Below are positions 1 through 10,302 of a stretch of 64,000 nucleotides of DNA, piece after piece. The notes beneath the pieces are model-generated. The model was not told the DNA's origin. It ran no database searches and saw nothing but the letters and a program-made list of their open reading frames with translations. The first letter of the stretch is position 1, and each line of letters begins with the position of its first letter. The stretch lies in assembly GCA_030765725.1 (NCBI GenBank), contig JAVCDF010000003.1, forward strand, positions 51,001 through 115,000, read 5' to 3'. This DNA comes from Candidatus Chlorobium antarcticum. GTDB lineage: Bacteria > Bacteroidota > Chlorobiia > Chlorobiales > Chlorobiaceae. Position numbers and translations under genes: made by a program.

Positions 1-1028
1 CCGCTTGCAAGGCCTGTAAAGGGGAGCGCCTTGTTTTCTTCCTGCGATTCAATTTCCGGGGTATGGTAAGCAAAATATACCAGATGCAGCTGTTCTCCGG
101 CTTTTTTCAGTCGGATCTTGATTTCGTCCAGATATTCATGCAGCCCCCTCTCTATAATGTCCTCAACGGTGGTGTAGCTCAGCTCGGCCTCCATTTTTCC
201 TACCAGCCGGTCTGAATCGGAGAGATTTTTTTGGGTTGAGTTGCCCGACAGCCTCCATAGGGACTCTTTTGCTGCACCGATGGAAAAATGAATGCTGCGC
301 GGAAAAGTTTTGTCGAGAATGAGAAACTCCAGAATGTTCTCCGGCTGGATGCGTGAAAGATGGACTTTTTTGAATGCTTCAAGTGCGCTGCAGCTTTTCA
401 GGACGGCCATCCACTGGATGATGTCGACAGAACAGCTGAGCACATCGGCCTTATTGCTGGTATTGGGAGCGAGTATATGGTACTTGACATCAATAAGGCG
501 GGTGATATTGTCGGCCCGTTCCAGATATTTAGCAACCTGAATGAAGTCCCATCCTTGGCTTCGTGCCATGGTGTTGTCCGTAATGCCCTGAAAAAGGTGC
601 GAGGCATTCTTGATTTCGCGGTAAAAACGGAAAGGGTCGTTCTGTACATTTTCCGGTCGCATGGTTTGCAGCAGGTGGTAGAGGTTGTTGATCTGTTCCC
701 ACATTTCACTTGAAATGCTCTCAATGATGCTTCGGGCGTTTTCCCTTGCCAGGCCGATGCAGGAGATGATGGAGTTTGAGTTGCTACGGTTGAAGACCAG
801 ATAGTCGGTAACGCTCTCGGCACTGTATTCACCATACAGGCTTTCAAACTTTTCGCGGTTGCCGGCGACGAGAATCAGCGCAATCCAGCAGTCGGGGTTC
901 TCGGTTGGGGTGATGCGGTTGAGGTCGAGCAGGAGGTTGAAGTTGACATCAAAAAACCTTGCAGTATTTTCAGCCCGCTCAACATAGCGGCTCATCCAGA
1001 AAAGGGATTCGGCAACGCGGCTTAACAT
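1..1028 (-). CDS. alpha-E domain protein (DUF403), 3' end cut by window
   Basis: The minus-strand frame from ATG at 1028 is open for 342 codons to the window edge, so the C-terminus lies outside. The protein opens MLSRVAESLFWMSRYVERAE, the characteristic alpha-E start, and is predicted all-helical with repeated W, ER and NN motifs such as YLERADNITRLID near residue 190. Family members are roughly this size, so little is probably missing. It begins 26 bases after the stop of the ATP-grasp gene, which is the standard pairing for these two families; a transglutaminase-like gene often follows. Members are thought from gene context to act in peptide or amide-ligase chemistry, but no reaction is established. 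Confidence 0.9.
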   Translation of the reverse strand, partial: MLSRVAESLFWMSRYVERAENTARFFDVNFNLLLDLNRITPTENPDCWIALILVAGNREKFESLYGEYSAESVTDYLVFNRSNSNSIISCIGLARENARSIIESISSEMWEQINNLYHLLQTMRPENVQNDPFRFYREIKNASHLFQGITDNTMARSQGWDFIQVAKYLERADNITRLIDVKYHILAPNTSNKADVLSCSVDIIQWMAVLKSCSALEAFKKVHLSRIQPENILEFLILDKTFPRSIHFSIGAAKESLWRLSGNSTQKNLSDSDRLVGKMEAELSYTTVEDIIERGLHEYLDEIKIRLKKAGEQLHLVYFAYHTPEIESQEENKALPFTGLAS

Positions 1029-1054
1029 AGGGTGGCAATCATTTTATTGTGCGG

Positions 1055-2503
1055 TTATTCGTCAACAACCCAGGTGTCTTTGCTGCCTCCGCCCTGTGAG
1101 GAGTTCACAACAAGTGAGCCCCGTTTCAGGGCAACTCTGGTGAGCCCTCCAGGTACAATTGTGGTGGTTTTCCCGTTCAGGACATAGGGACGAAGGTCAA
1201 TATGGCATCCGTAAAGCTCCGAGTCGCTGAACAGGCTCGGGTGGCGTGAGAGGGAAATGGTTGGCTGTGCTATGTAGTTGCGGGGATTCTTTACAATCAG
1301 TTCCGCAAACCTCTCCTGCTCTTCTGTGGTAGATTCGGGGCCGATAAGCATGCCGTACCCTCCCGACTCGTTGGCCGCTTTGACTACCAGCGTGTCGAGG
1401 TGTTCAAGAATGTATTTCAGGTCGCCGGGATTGCCTGGAAGCCAGGTTGGGACATTCTCCAGTATTGGGTCTTCTCCGAGGTAGTACCGGATGATTTTTG
1501 GCACGAAACTGTAGATGACCTTGTCGTCGGCAATGCCGGTTCCGATGGCATTTGCCAGAGTGACATTGCCTTTTCGATAGGCGTTGATGAGGCCGGCCAC
1601 ACCGAGTTTCGAGTCGGGGCGGAACATCAGCGGGTCAATATAGTCGTCGTCAATTCTGCGGTAGATGACATCCACCTGCTCAAGCCCTCTGGTGGTGCGG
1701 GCGTAGACCATATTGTCGTTAACGACGAGGTCGCGCCCTTCGGTGAGTTCAACGCCCATCTGGCGGGCAAGGAAGCTGTGTTCGAAATATGCCGAGTTGT
1801 AGATGCCCGGACTCAGCAATACCACATTGGGGTTTGTGCGCCCCTGCGGAGCAACTTCATGCAGTGTGCGGAGCAGTTCCTGCGGATAGTGTTCGACGGG
1901 GCGGACTTTGTATTGCTCAAAAAGAACGGGGAAGGCGCGTTTCATTGCCTGCCTGTTCTGCAGCATGTATGAGACACCGCTGGGCGTGCGCAGGTTGTCT
2001 TCAAGGACGAGGTAGTTCCCTGAGCCATCGCGTATGATGTCGCTGCCGGCTATATGGATGTAAATGCCTCGTGGCGGGGTGACTCCGACGAACTCTCTCC
2101 TGAAATGGGGGCTACCGAGAACAAGCTCCGCGGGAATGACCCTGTCACGCAGGATTTTCTGGGTATGGTATATATCGTGCAGAAAGAGGTTGAGTGCCGT
2201 GATTCTCTGGGTAAGCCCTTTTTCAATCAGTTCCCACTCTTTTGAAGGCAGTACTCTTGGTATGAGGTCGAAGGGAAAAAGCCGTTCTATGCCCTCTTCA
2301 CGGCCGTAAACGGTAAAGGTAATGCCCTGGTTCCGGAAATACATGTTCACCATCTCCCGGCGGGCTTTGATGTCTTCAACGGAAAACTGCCCGAAGCGGT
2401 GGAGCAGTTTGTCGTAATGGGGGCGGGGGGATCTTTCCCCTGTCATGACTTCATCAAAAAAACGGTTCGTATCTGCATTGTAACCGTCAAAGAAACGCTT
2501 CAT
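1055..2503 (-). CDS. circularly permuted ATP-grasp protein (DUF404/407 type)
   Basis: A 482-residue protein with the order typical of circularly permuted type-2 ATP-grasp proteins: an N-terminal helical part, a conserved segment near residues 155-185 ([20 protein letters not shown]), an acidic [11 protein letters not shown] motif near 290, [11 protein letters not shown] near 325, and a C-terminal GGGSKDTWV. The family is predicted to form amide bonds using ATP, possibly making or attaching small peptides; the substrate is unknown. It is directly followed by the alpha-E gene, so the two probably form one operon and one system. The ATG at 2503 is preceded by a 125-190 base spacer to the divergent epimerase gene. 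Confidence 0.9.
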   Translation of the reverse strand: MKRFFDGYNADTNRFFDEVMTGERSPRPHYDKLLHRFGQFSVEDIKARREMVNMYFRNQGITFTVYGREEGIERLFPFDLIPRVLPSKEWELIEKGLTQRITALNLFLHDIYHTQKILRDRVIPAELVLGSPHFRREFVGVTPPRGIYIHIAGSDIIRDGSGNYLVLEDNLRTPSGVSYMLQNRQAMKRAFPVLFEQYKVRPVEHYPQELLRTLHEVAPQGRTNPNVVLLSPGIYNSAYFEHSFLARQMGVELTEGRDLVVNDNMVYARTTRGLEQVDVIYRRIDDDYIDPLMFRPDSKLGVAGLINAYRKGNVTLANAIGTGIADDKVIYSFVPKIIRYYLGEDPILENVPTWLPGNPGDLKYILEHLDTLVVKAANESGGYGMLIGPESTTEEQERFAELIVKNPRNYIAQPTISLSRHPSLFSDSELYGCHIDLRPYVLNGKTTTIVPGGLTRVALKRGSLVVNSSQGGGSKDTWVVDE

Positions 2504-2693
2504 ATCCGTCGTTTTACATATTGCCGGAGGGAGCTTTTGTGGAGCTCTTCCGTTATATACCTTAATTTTTTATGGAAAAAAATGTTTTAAGCCTAAAAAA
2601 GTTACATAATAGAAGAGACGGAGCGTAATGCTTGCAGACGCGGGGATTAGTTTTTATAATAAGAATCAGACCAAACACATAAACGATTCTCCC

Positions 2694-3710
2694 ATGCATG
2701 TACTTGTTACCGGCGCAGCCGGTTTTATCGGCTCAAATGTATCTCGCAGGCTTCTTGAACGGGGCGACAGGGTGACGGGCATCGACAATATGAACGACTA
2801 CTATGATGTATCGCTCAAGGAAGCCCGGCTCGCCCGGCTGACCGGTCAGGAGAATTTCCGGTTTGTGAAGATGGACCTTGCCGACCGCAAGGCGATGGAG
2901 GATCTGTTTGCAGAAGGGCGGTTCGACCGGGTTGTCAATCTGGCGGCACAGGCCGGTGTGCGCTATTCGCTCATCAACCCGCATTCATACATTGAGAGCA
3001 ACATTCTCGGCTTCACCAATATTCTTGAGGGGTGCCGCCATAACGGGGTTGAGCATCTGGTATATGCCTCGTCCAGCTCCGTGTACGGCGCCAATGAAAC
3101 CATGCCGTTCTCCGTGCATGACAATGTTGACCATCCTCTTTCTCTCTATGCGGCCAGCAAGAAGGCCAATGAGCTGATGGCGCATACCTACAGCCATCTT
3201 TACAGGCTTCCAACTACAGGCCTCCGCTTTTTCACCGTCTACGGACCGTGGGGAAGGCCCGACATGGCGCTGTTCCTCTTTACCGACGCCATTCTCAAAG
3301 GGAAACCCATACAGGTGTTCAACTACGGCAAGCATCGGAGGGACTTTACTTTTATCGACGATATTGTTGAGGGTGTTATCCGCACGCTCGATCATGTGGC
3401 CGAACCGAATCCCGATTGGTCGGGCCTGAAGCCTGACCCCGGTTCAAGTCGCGCTCCGTGGAGGGTGTATAATATCGGAAACAGCCAGCCGGTGGAGCTG
3501 ATGGACTACATTGGCGCACTGGAACGGGAGCTTGGCAAAACAGCCGAAAAAGAGTTTCTGCCGCTCCAGCCCGGTGATGTGCCTGATACCTATGCCGATG
3601 TTGAGCAGCTCATCGCGGATGTGCAGTACAAGCCTGAAACCACTGTTGACGAGGGCATCAAACGGTTTGTGGCGTGGTACCGGGAGTACTACGGCATTCC
3701 GGCGCCCTGA
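2694..3710 (+). CDS. NAD-dependent sugar epimerase, UDP-glucuronate 4-epimerase-like
   Basis: An extended short-chain dehydrogenase beginning [15 protein letters not shown], the NAD-binding GxxGxxG fold, with the catalytic YAASK motif near residue 150 and SSSVYG just before it. The segment [16 protein letters not shown] is typical of UDP-glucuronate 4-epimerases (CapI/LspL group), which supply galacturonate for surface polysaccharide. The family start is at 2694. An in-frame ATG at 2628 has a better Shine-Dalgarno (GGAG eight bases upstream) and would add 22 residues ahead of the Rossmann strand, so the start is uncertain. The 3' end overlaps the convergent hydrolase remnant by 22 bases. Specificity for glucuronate is inferred from motifs only. 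Confidence 0.88.
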   Translation: MHVLVTGAAGFIGSNVSRRLLERGDRVTGIDNMNDYYDVSLKEARLARLTGQENFRFVKMDLADRKAMEDLFAEGRFDRVVNLAAQAGVRYSLINPHSYIESNILGFTNILEGCRHNGVEHLVYASSSSVYGANETMPFSVHDNVDHPLSLYAASKKANELMAHTYSHLYRLPTTGLRFFTVYGPWGRPDMALFLFTDAILKGKPIQVFNYGKHRRDFTFIDDIVEGVIRTLDHVAEPNPDWSGLKPDPGSSRAPWRVYNIGNSQPVELMDYIGALERELGKTAEKEFLPLQPGDVPDTYADVEQLIADVQYKPETTVDEGIKRFVAWYREYYGIPAP

Positions 3711-4971
3711 ACCTTCAGAACGGTTTCTGCTCCCGCATAGTCAATATACTGCCCGCTCCGGAAAGGGAGCAGCTTTACTGTGCCGTCCGGACTTTCTCTG
3801 TTCAGCCATACCATGAAAGAGCTTTTGAGCCACTCATCGCGGCTTGCTTCACCCTGTGCGCTTTTGGATTGGTGCGCTATAAAGCGCCTGAAAAGTTCAG
3901 TTGTAAAGGCGCTTTCTTCCCCGTCTGGAGCGTAGGGCTCAATATTGGGGCAGAGATGGCACTCTTTTTTGCTGTCGCTGACCTGGCAGAGGGTGTCGGG
4001 TTCGGTAAGGTAGCCGCAGTGGCTGCCTTTTGCTATTCTCGTTGCCACGGCCCACGAGCTTCCTCCTTCGGGTGCGAGCTGCCTGAATTGCGTAGGGCTT
4101 TCATTTTCCTCCTTCCATGCCGGGGGAGTTGAGCCGGTGAGGCTCGGGCAGTCACATTCTCCAACCGCCATTACCATTGGCATGGGCTTTACTGAAAGAG
4201 CTTCCCTGTAGGGCTGCATTCCTGGTGCAACGAGGGGGAACTTCTGGTCAATGGGTGAGAGCTGCAGGAGACCGACCGGAGAGGCTCTGTGTGCAGGATT
4301 CCACTCTGAAAGGGGTTCGGTTGAGGCTGGCAGAAACTCACGGTCATAGATAATCGGGTTGAAGGTCTTTCCGGTTTTCCCTCCAATGTCCTGCAGCTGC
4401 TCGAAATCGCAGGCTGCTGCTTGGGCATGCGCTCCGCCAACCGAGTGGCCGGCAAAGATGACCTTGTTGGATGTCATGAATCGGGATTTTCGGGGGGAGG
4501 CTGCAGTCAACAAACTTCTGGCTCCTTCCGTACTCTTTTTCTCGGTAAAAAAAAATCGGTTACACCGTATCTCGCCAGATAGGAGGCTGCCGCATAGGCC
4601 TCCTGACCCACTCTCGGATTGCCGCTGATGTCAATTGCCGGGAGGCCGGTTCCCTGTGAGTGGGATGCACTGATAAATACCATTGCTCAGTTGTGTTCGG
4701 CGGCAGCGTTGCTGTTATTATAAGAATACGAAGGGTTGATGCCGAAAAGGGGGTTGTCGTTGAGGAGTGCACCGACGATTTTTTTCGGGTAGTAGAACAG
4801 GTCGTTCCCGATGAGAAATCCGTGGTTGAACATGACCAGTCTTTCTGCTTGGCGTTTTTTCGGGAAGAAGACCTCTACGACAACTTCAATGAAAAGAGGT
4901 ATGCTTTTGTGGTACTGTATCCAGAGGTGAATACGGTCAAAGCAGTAGCCGTTGATGCAGATGGGTTTCAT
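3689..4971 (-). pseudogene. alpha/beta hydrolase, disrupted by a nonsense codon and a frameshift
   Basis: Three pieces on the minus strand read as one hydrolase. Piece one (4971-4687, 94 codons) carries the oxyanion-hole-like FNHGFLIGND and ends at TGA 4689-4687. The same frame then continues without another stop as AMVFISASHSQGTGLPAIDI to about 4556. At a run of nine A on the plus strand (4547-4555) the frame must shift by one; ten T on the coding strand would restore it. The remainder (to TAG at 3691-3689) holds the nucleophile elbow GHSVGG and a C-terminal half with a late histidine region. Two independent lesions suggest a decaying gene; a sequencing slip at the homopolymer would explain only the frameshift. 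Substrate unknown. Confidence 0.75.
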
Positions 4972-5230
4972 TGTCTGTAAGGTTTTTCGGGTTGGGCCTT
5001 TTCCTATACAGAGAATATTTGTTTTTGTTGGTGTTTTGTATGTATTGAATATATCAGGCGTTTATTCCTTCCAGTCAACTTCACCTGTCCCGTTAGCAAG
5101 CGCCCTGATGTAGATTTTTCTTATGGCTCCTTCGGGTTCCGTTGCCCGCTTCAACGGGCTCTTTGCTGTGAAAGTGGGACTTTGAAATTCCTGAACACTG
5201 GAATTGTTTTTTTCTGTCTGTTCAACTCCA

Positions 5231-6739
5231 TCATTCCGGTTTGAGGTGCGGGAAGAAGATGACATCGCGGATGGAGTCTTCTCCGGTGAGCAGCATGACG
5301 AGGCGGTCAACGCCGACGCCGAGGCCTGCGCAGGGGGGCATGCCGTATTCAAGTGCTCTGAGAAAGTCTTCGTCTACAATCATGGCTTCGTCGTCTCCAC
5401 GCTGGCGGAGACTGGCCTGCTCTTCAAGCCGCTGGCGCTGAACAACCGGGTCGTTGAGTTCGGAGAATGAGTTGCATATCTCTTTGCCACCTGCAATGAG
5501 CTCGAACCGCTCTACCAACCCTTCTTTTTCACGGTGCGGTTTGGCCAGCGGCGACATTTCGGTCGGGTAGTCGGTGATGAATGTTGGCTGAATCAGTTTT
5601 GGTTCTACGAACTCGCCAAAAATTTCATCAATGATTTTGCCTGACCCTATTTTCGGGTCGAGTTCCAGACCGAGGTCTTTTGCTGTGTTGCGGAGCTCAG
5701 TTTCGGTTTTTCCTTCTATATCCGCGCCGGTGTACTCTTTTATGGAATCGGCAATTGTGATACGACGGAACGGTGGCTTGAGGCTGATTTCATGGCCGAG
5801 GAACGATGTTGTGTCGCTACCGTTGACGGCAAGGGCGGTCTGGTGGAAGAGCTGCTCGACAAGCTCCATCATCCAGTTATAGTCTTTGTAGGCCACATAG
5901 AGCTCAACCTGGGTGAACTCGGGATTGTGGAAACGGTCGATGCCTTCGTTGCGGAAATCTTTGGCGAATTCAAACACGCCCTCAAATCCGCCTACAATGA
6001 GGCGTTTGAGATAGAGCTCGTTTGCAATGCGGAGGTAGAGTTCCATATCCAGCGCATTGTGGTGCGTGGTGAAGGGGCGTGCAGCGGCTCCTCCGTAGAT
6101 GGGCTGGAGGATTGGGGTTTCAACCTCAAGCCACCCTTTTGTGGTGAAGAAGTTGCGCATGTGTGAAACTATGGCGCTTCTCTTTATGAAAGTTTTGCGG
6201 ACTTCCGGGTTGACGATGAGGTCAACATAGCGCTGGCGGTAGCGGAGTTCACGGTCGGAGAAGGCGTCGAACACCACTTTTTCTCCCTCAACCTCTTTTT
6301 CTTTGGCAACGGGAATGGGGCGCAGTGATTTTGAGAGGAGTGTGAACTCTTCGGCATGAACCGATATTTCACCGGTTCTGGTTTTGAATGTGTAGCCTTT
6401 GACGCCGACGATGTCACCGATGTCAAGCAGTTTGAAGGTGCTGTATGAGGCCTCTCCCACTTCGTCTTTTTTCAGGTAGATCTGTATTCTGCCTTTGGCA
6501 TCCTGAATATGGAAAAATGAGGCTTTCCCCATTTTTCTGATAGCCATAATGCGCCCTGCTACTGATACGGGAGTTTTGGCTTCCTCCTGAAAGGTGGCAA
6601 TGATATCCTCTGAATGGGTGGTGAGGGCAAATTCACATGGATAGGGGTTCACGCCCGATTCCAAAAGGTGGGTGCGTTCGTCCAGACGGCGCTGCATCTG
6701 GTCGTTGAGGGAGAGTTGCTGTTCGTGTTCCTGGTGCAT
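5231..6739 (-). CDS. lysS: lysyl-tRNA synthetase, class II
   Basis: A 502-residue class II synthetase. The N-terminal OB-fold anticodon-binding domain spans about residues 55-160 ([20 protein letters not shown]), followed by the catalytic core with class II motif 2 ([20 protein letters not shown] near 265) and motif 3 ([12 protein letters not shown] near 475). It charges tRNA-Lys with lysine in the cytoplasm. Length is normal for the family. The start ATG lies about 64 bases after the stop of the phytoene synthase gene on the same strand, so the two may share a transcript. Downstream (4972-5230) I see no gene and no convincing terminator, only a weak 5-bp hairpin. Confidence 0.98.
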   Translation of the reverse strand: MHQEHEQQLSLNDQMQRRLDERTHLLESGVNPYPCEFALTTHSEDIIATFQEEAKTPVSVAGRIMAIRKMGKASFFHIQDAKGRIQIYLKKDEVGEASYSTFKLLDIGDIVGVKGYTFKTRTGEISVHAEEFTLLSKSLRPIPVAKEKEVEGEKVVFDAFSDRELRYRQRYVDLIVNPEVRKTFIKRSAIVSHMRNFFTTKGWLEVETPILQPIYGGAAARPFTTHHNALDMELYLRIANELYLKRLIVGGFEGVFEFAKDFRNEGIDRFHNPEFTQVELYVAYKDYNWMMELVEQLFHQTALAVNGSDTTSFLGHEISLKPPFRRITIADSIKEYTGADIEGKTETELRNTAKDLGLELDPKIGSGKIIDEIFGEFVEPKLIQPTFITDYPTEMSPLAKPHREKEGLVERFELIAGGKEICNSFSELNDPVVQRQRLEEQASLRQRGDDEAMIVDEDFLRALEYGMPPCAGLGVGVDRLVMLLTGEDSIRDVIFFPHLKPE

Positions 6740-6803
6740 AAAGAAATCGGGACAATGAGTTACGGTGTTGTGAATGAGGGAGCTCTTGATTGTTGTGGTG
6801 CCG

Positions 6804-7736
6804 TCAGCTGGTTGCGTTGGATTTTAACCATACTTCGGGTATTGTCAGCAACTTCTGGCTCAGCGAGCGGTAGGCCCGTTGTGAGAAAACATCATAGTTG
6901 TTTTCTTCAATGGATTTCAGGATGTTCGAGTAGTTGACGCTGCTGAGGGCAACGGCCAGACGGCTCTCTTTCTGAAGCATCGGGATTCCTTTGTCGGATG
7001 AAAGGTAGTAGTTTCTTGCGCGCTCTATCTGAAACTGCATAAGGCGCCTGAATTTTTCGTTCATGGTTTTCTGCATGAACTCTTCATGGCTGTAGCCGAA
7101 CCGCTCCAAATCTTCCAGCGGTATATATATCCTTCCGCGGTCCACATCTTCTCCAATATCGCGGAGAATGTTGGTGAGCTGCATGGCTATACCGAGATCT
7201 ATTGCATGGCGGAGGGCTGCCGGATCGCTGTACCCGAAAATTTCTGATGTCATAAGCCCGACCACCGAGGCTACTTTGTAGCAGTATACATAGAGCTCGT
7301 CAAAGGTTTCGAACGGGGTGAATTCAATGTCCATGGCAACACCCTCAATCAACTCAAGCGGGTGCTCAATGGCAATTGGATAGCTTTCGAGCGTGTGGTT
7401 CCATGCAACCATGATGGGGTCGCTTCCTGTTTCTCCGGCGTAGCAGGCTTTGAGGCGTGTTTTCCAATCCTCAAGCAGCGTGTTGATGGTTTCGCGCGTT
7501 ATGGTGCCTTTGGTCAGCTTTTCTTCGGCGTTGTCAACAAGGTCGTCAACGGTACGAAGCAGGGCATATATGGCAAAAATGGGGTTCTGCAGCCGTTTGG
7601 GGAGGAAGAGAGTGGCGAGATAAAAAGTTTTGGCGTGATGCTTTGCAATCTGGCGACAATGCTGATATGCGTCTCGGGGGGCAAGCTCCTTGCTGTATTG
7701 CGGTATGGATATGGTCCCGTTGTTGCCGTTTGTCAT
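6804..7736 (-). CDS. crtB: phytoene synthase
   Basis: A 310-residue trans-isoprenyl-diphosphate synthase of the squalene/phytoene synthase family. The first aspartate-rich motif is DDLVD at 64-68, the second is [16 protein letters not shown] at about 191-206; both bind Mg-diphosphate. It condenses two geranylgeranyl diphosphates to phytoene, the entry to carotenoids such as chlorobactene and isorenieratene in green sulfur bacteria. I chose the ATG at 7736; a TTG-initiated frame to 7865 adds 43 non-family residues overlapping the divergent promoter region. Squalene synthase is the alternative, but the motif pattern and size fit CrtB better. The gene is divergent from hflX. Confidence 0.9.
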   Translation of the reverse strand: MTNGNNGTISIPQYSKELAPRDAYQHCRQIAKHHAKTFYLATLFLPKRLQNPIFAIYALLRTVDDLVDNAEEKLTKGTITRETINTLLEDWKTRLKACYAGETGSDPIMVAWNHTLESYPIAIEHPLELIEGVAMDIEFTPFETFDELYVYCYKVASVVGLMTSEIFGYSDPAALRHAIDLGIAMQLTNILRDIGEDVDRGRIYIPLEDLERFGYSHEEFMQKTMNEKFRRLMQFQIERARNYYLSSDKGIPMLQKESRLAVALSSVNYSNILKSIEENNYDVFSQRAYRSLSQKLLTIPEVWLKSNATS

Positions 7737-7893
7737 CTGCTGTTCGCGATTATTGTCTTCCAGGGGCCCGCCGATTTTTTTTGCTGCCACCTCGGTATGG
7801 CGTGAATAACAAAAATGTGTAACTTTTAGAGGGTCTGCATAGGTTACTTTAAGGAAGTGTGGCAAGATATAACAAACCGCCTAAAATCACAAT

Positions 7894-9219
7894 ATGCCCG
7901 GTAGCCCTCCGGGCGCAATACTTATACCTGAAAATCTGTTGAATACTGTTGCTGCAAGCGATGCACGAGAAAAGGCAATTCTGGTCGGAATAGCCTATCC
8001 GCCTGAAACTCCCCGTGTAATGGTGGAGGAATACCTTGAGGAACTGGCTTTCCTTGCTGATACGGCGGGAGCCGATATTGAGAAGTCAATGATCCAGGAA
8101 CGGCGCGCTGCTGATCCCGGTTTTGCAATAGGGAGTGGTAAGGTGGACGAGCTGCGAAGCATGGTGAAGGACCGGGAGGCTGATATCGTGATTTTTGACG
8201 ATGACCTTACGCCGCTTCAGGCGAGAAACCTTGAACGGGAGCTTGCCTGTAAGGTGATTGACCGGACCGGTCTTATTCTGCAGATATTTGCCCTGAGGGC
8301 AAAGTCGTTCCGGGCGAAAATGCAGGTTGAACTGGCACAGCTGGAGTATATGCTGCCGCGCCTGACGGGCCAGTGGACTCACCTTTCGAAGCAGAAGGGC
8401 GGCATTGGAACCAAGGGGCCTGGCGAGACGCAGATTGAGACAGACCGTCGCCTTGTGCGCAGCAGGATAGCACTGCTGAAAAAAAAGCTCCGCGATGTTT
8501 CTCTCCAGCATGACACGCAGACCCGGGGGCGGCTGACGGTTCCGAGGGTGGCGCTTGTGGGTTATACCAACGCGGGAAAATCAACCCTTATGAACCGGCT
8601 CTGCCCTGAGGCAGAGGCTTTTGCTGAAAATCGCCTGTTTGCAACGCTTGACACCAAAACCCGCCGCCTTGAGCTGAAAATAAACAAGCTTGTTCTTCTG
8701 TCTGACACGGTTGGTTTTATACGCAAGCTTCCCCATACGCTGGTTGAGAGTTTCCGCTCCACGCTTGACGAGGTGCTGCAGGCGGATTTTCTGCTTCATG
8801 TGATTGACCTCAGCCATCCTGCTTTTGAGGAGCAGATGCAGGTGGTTGACGCCACGCTTCGGGAGATAGGGGTCAGCCATCCGAACACCATAGAGGTGTT
8901 CAACAAAATTGACGCCCTTGAGGATCCCGCAACCCTTCTCAGCCTCCGGGCCCGGTATCCTGAAGCTGTGTTTGTTTCGGCTGCCCGCGGCATTAATCTT
9001 GCCGAGCTGCGTCTTCGAATTGCCGAGCATGTGGCGCTCGATTACACCGAACGGAAAATCAGGGTCCATGTGGCCGACTACAAGCTGATTGGTTATCTGT
9101 ACGAACATACGGAGGTGACCGACCGGCAGTGTATTGATGAGGATATAGAGCTGACCTTTCAGGTACATAAGCACACCTTGAAGCATATTGATGCGCTTAC
9201 CGGCCATCTTGCCATATAA
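7894..9219 (+). CDS. hflX: ribosome-associated GTPase HflX
   Basis: A 441-residue HflX GTPase. The N-terminal glycine-rich HflX domain contains GIGTKGPGETQIETDRR at about 170-186, then a coiled linker, then the G domain: G1 GYTNAGKS 223-230, G3 DTVG 271-274, G4 NKID 337-340. It binds the 50S subunit and can split stalled or hibernating ribosomes. The ORF starts at ATG 7894. A possible -10 (TATAAC, around 7867) sits just upstream. ybeY starts five bases after its stop, which suggests an hflX-ybeY operon devoted to ribosome maintenance. Confidence 0.97.
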   Translation: MPGSPPGAILIPENLLNTVAASDAREKAILVGIAYPPETPRVMVEEYLEELAFLADTAGADIEKSMIQERRAADPGFAIGSGKVDELRSMVKDREADIVIFDDDLTPLQARNLERELACKVIDRTGLILQIFALRAKSFRAKMQVELAQLEYMLPRLTGQWTHLSKQKGGIGTKGPGETQIETDRRLVRSRIALLKKKLRDVSLQHDTQTRGRLTVPRVALVGYTNAGKSTLMNRLCPEAEAFAENRLFATLDTKTRRLELKINKLVLLSDTVGFIRKLPHTLVESFRSTLDEVLQADFLLHVIDLSHPAFEEQMQVVDATLREIGVSHPNTIEVFNKIDALEDPATLLSLRARYPEAVFVSAARGINLAELRLRIAEHVALDYTERKIRVHVADYKLIGYLYEHTEVTDRQCIDEDIELTFQVHKHTLKHIDALTGHLAI

Positions 9220-9224
9220 CCGCT

Positions 9225-9671
9225 ATGACGATTCAACTGTACAACACTACCCGTCGACCCTTTCCGGAGGCCAAACTGAAAAAGGCCATACAGCTGGTGC
9301 TTTCAGGGGAGGGTGCGAAAGCAGTGTCAATTGAGGGCATTTATTGCGGAGGACGGATGATGCGCCGTATCAACAGGGAATATCTGGGGCATGACTATGA
9401 TACCGATACTGTAACCTTTCCTTACAGTGAAGGGCTGGCTGTGGAGGGGGAGTTTTATGTGTCGTTTGACGAAGTGAGCCGCAATGCGGTGCGTTTCAGG
9501 AGTGGATTTATGCAGGAGCTTCTCCGTGTCACCGTCCATTCATCGCTGCATCTTCTTGGGTATGTTGACGGGTCATCAGCGGAGAGGGAGCAGATGCGCC
9601 AGAAAGAGGACCACTATCTCCGGGGTCTTGGTCTGGGTGTTTTGCCAACTGAAGAGAGGAGCAGCTTATGA
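9225..9671 (+). CDS. ybeY: endoribonuclease YbeY, rRNA maturation factor
   Basis: A 148-residue UPF0054/YbeY protein. The zinc site motif reads HSSLHLLGYVD: His105 and His109 match the first two ligands, but the third ligand of the usual H-x3-H-x5-H motif is Asp115. I recall that Bacteroidetes/Chlorobi members often have D here, so it is probably lineage-typical rather than a loss of function. YbeY acts in 16S 3'-end maturation and ribosome quality control. It follows hflX by five bases and its stop overlaps the start of the next gene. Confidence 0.93.
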   Translation: MTIQLYNTTRRPFPEAKLKKAIQLVLSGEGAKAVSIEGIYCGGRMMRRINREYLGHDYDTDTVTFPYSEGLAVEGEFYVSFDEVSRNAVRFRSGFMQELLRVTVHSSLHLLGYVDGSSAEREQMRQKEDHYLRGLGLGVLPTEERSSL

Positions 9672-9859
9672 ATATGCTTGAAACGGTTTCAGTTCCCTGT
9701 CCTTTCTGTGGAGAGGTGATGGATTTGGCTATTGACTGCAGTGCAGGGAATCAGCAGTATACTGAAGACTGCGCGGTATGCTGCAGGCCGGTGAGTGTCA
9801 GTGTAAAGATTTCTGGCACTGGAGTGCTCTCGGTGGATGTCAGCCCTGAGGATGGCTGA
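9668..9859 (+). CDS. CPXCG-motif small zinc-binding protein
   Basis: A 63-residue protein with the CPFCG knuckle (Cys11, Cys14) and a second pair at Cys35 and Cys38 (DCAVCC), a rubredoxin-like zinc ribbon layout matching the CPXCG-motif cysteine-rich family. It starts with ATGA overlap on the ybeY stop (shared bases 9668-9671), so it is translationally coupled as the third gene of the operon. Its function is not known. The stop codon lies only two bases from the oligo-T end of the convergent RNase P RNA gene. Confidence 0.85.
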   Translation: MNMLETVSVPCPFCGEVMDLAIDCSAGNQQYTEDCAVCCRPVSVSVKISGTGVLSVDVSPEDG

Positions 9860-9861
9860 AT

Positions 9862-10279
9862 AAAAAAAGCCGAAACCGAAGATGTAAGCCGAATTCTGTG
9901 ATTCATCCGGCGTACCGGATGAAACTGCAGTCATTTATCTGATGCGGCCTACCCGAAAACTCTCCTTGCGGAATTGGGCGGGCCGCCCTTTTTCCCTTTA
10001 AGGGAAAAGCTTTCCTATTCGGCCTTGCTTCGGGGAGGTTTGCATAGCGCATTCCGTTACCGGAATGCCTGGTGGTCTCTTACACCGCCGTTTCACCCTT
10101 ACTCCGGTTTCCCGGAGCGGTCTGCTTTCTGCTGCGCTCTCTGTCAGGACCGGCTTGCGCCGACCTGCCCAGGCTTGAGGACCTTTCGGCTCTCTCGACC
10201 GGCACCCTGCCCTGTGAAGTTCGGACTTTCCTCTGCAGAGCCATTGGCCCTGCAGCGACTGCACACTTGCGGTTTCAGC
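9862..10279 (-). ncRNA. rnpB: RNase P RNA (bacterial type A)
   Basis: The minus strand carries the hallmark conserved core GAGGAAAGTCCGAACTTC near the 5' side and ACAGAATTCGGCTTA near the 3' end. The ends pair perfectly to form helix P1: 10 bases GCTGAAACCG (10279-10270) against CGGTTTCGGC (9878-9869), one pair being G-U. P1 is followed by seven T (9868-9862), which can act as terminator. Length about 418 nt is normal. A TATATT hexamer at 10291-10286 is placed exactly to start transcription at 10279. The RNA is the catalytic part of RNase P, which cuts the 5' leaders of pre-tRNAs. Open frames inside it are not genes. Confidence 0.96.
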
Positions 10280-10285
10280 TTTTTA

Positions 10286-10291
10286 AATATA
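10286..10291 (-). promoter_or_regulatory. -10 element of rnpB
   Basis: TATATT on the minus strand lies seven bases ahead of the first base of helix P1, the expected transcription start. No good -35 hexamer is seen at 16-18 bases upstream (best is GTGCTT), so the call rests on the -10 and its position. Confidence 0.5.
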
Positions 10292-10302
10292 GCATGTGAT
10301 TG

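Noticed and set aside
1400..1972. 190-codon plus-strand frame
   Set aside because: Antisense to the ATP-grasp gene, which has strong family motifs; it is a shadow of biased codon use.
4972..5230. Minus-strand reading after lysS that ends in a protein-like stretch (from a 5062-5352 frame), with a small GCCCG hairpin
   Set aside because: The only start lies inside lysS in another frame, there is no ribosome site, and the hairpin has five pairs and no T tract. It may be a gene remnant but cannot be supported.
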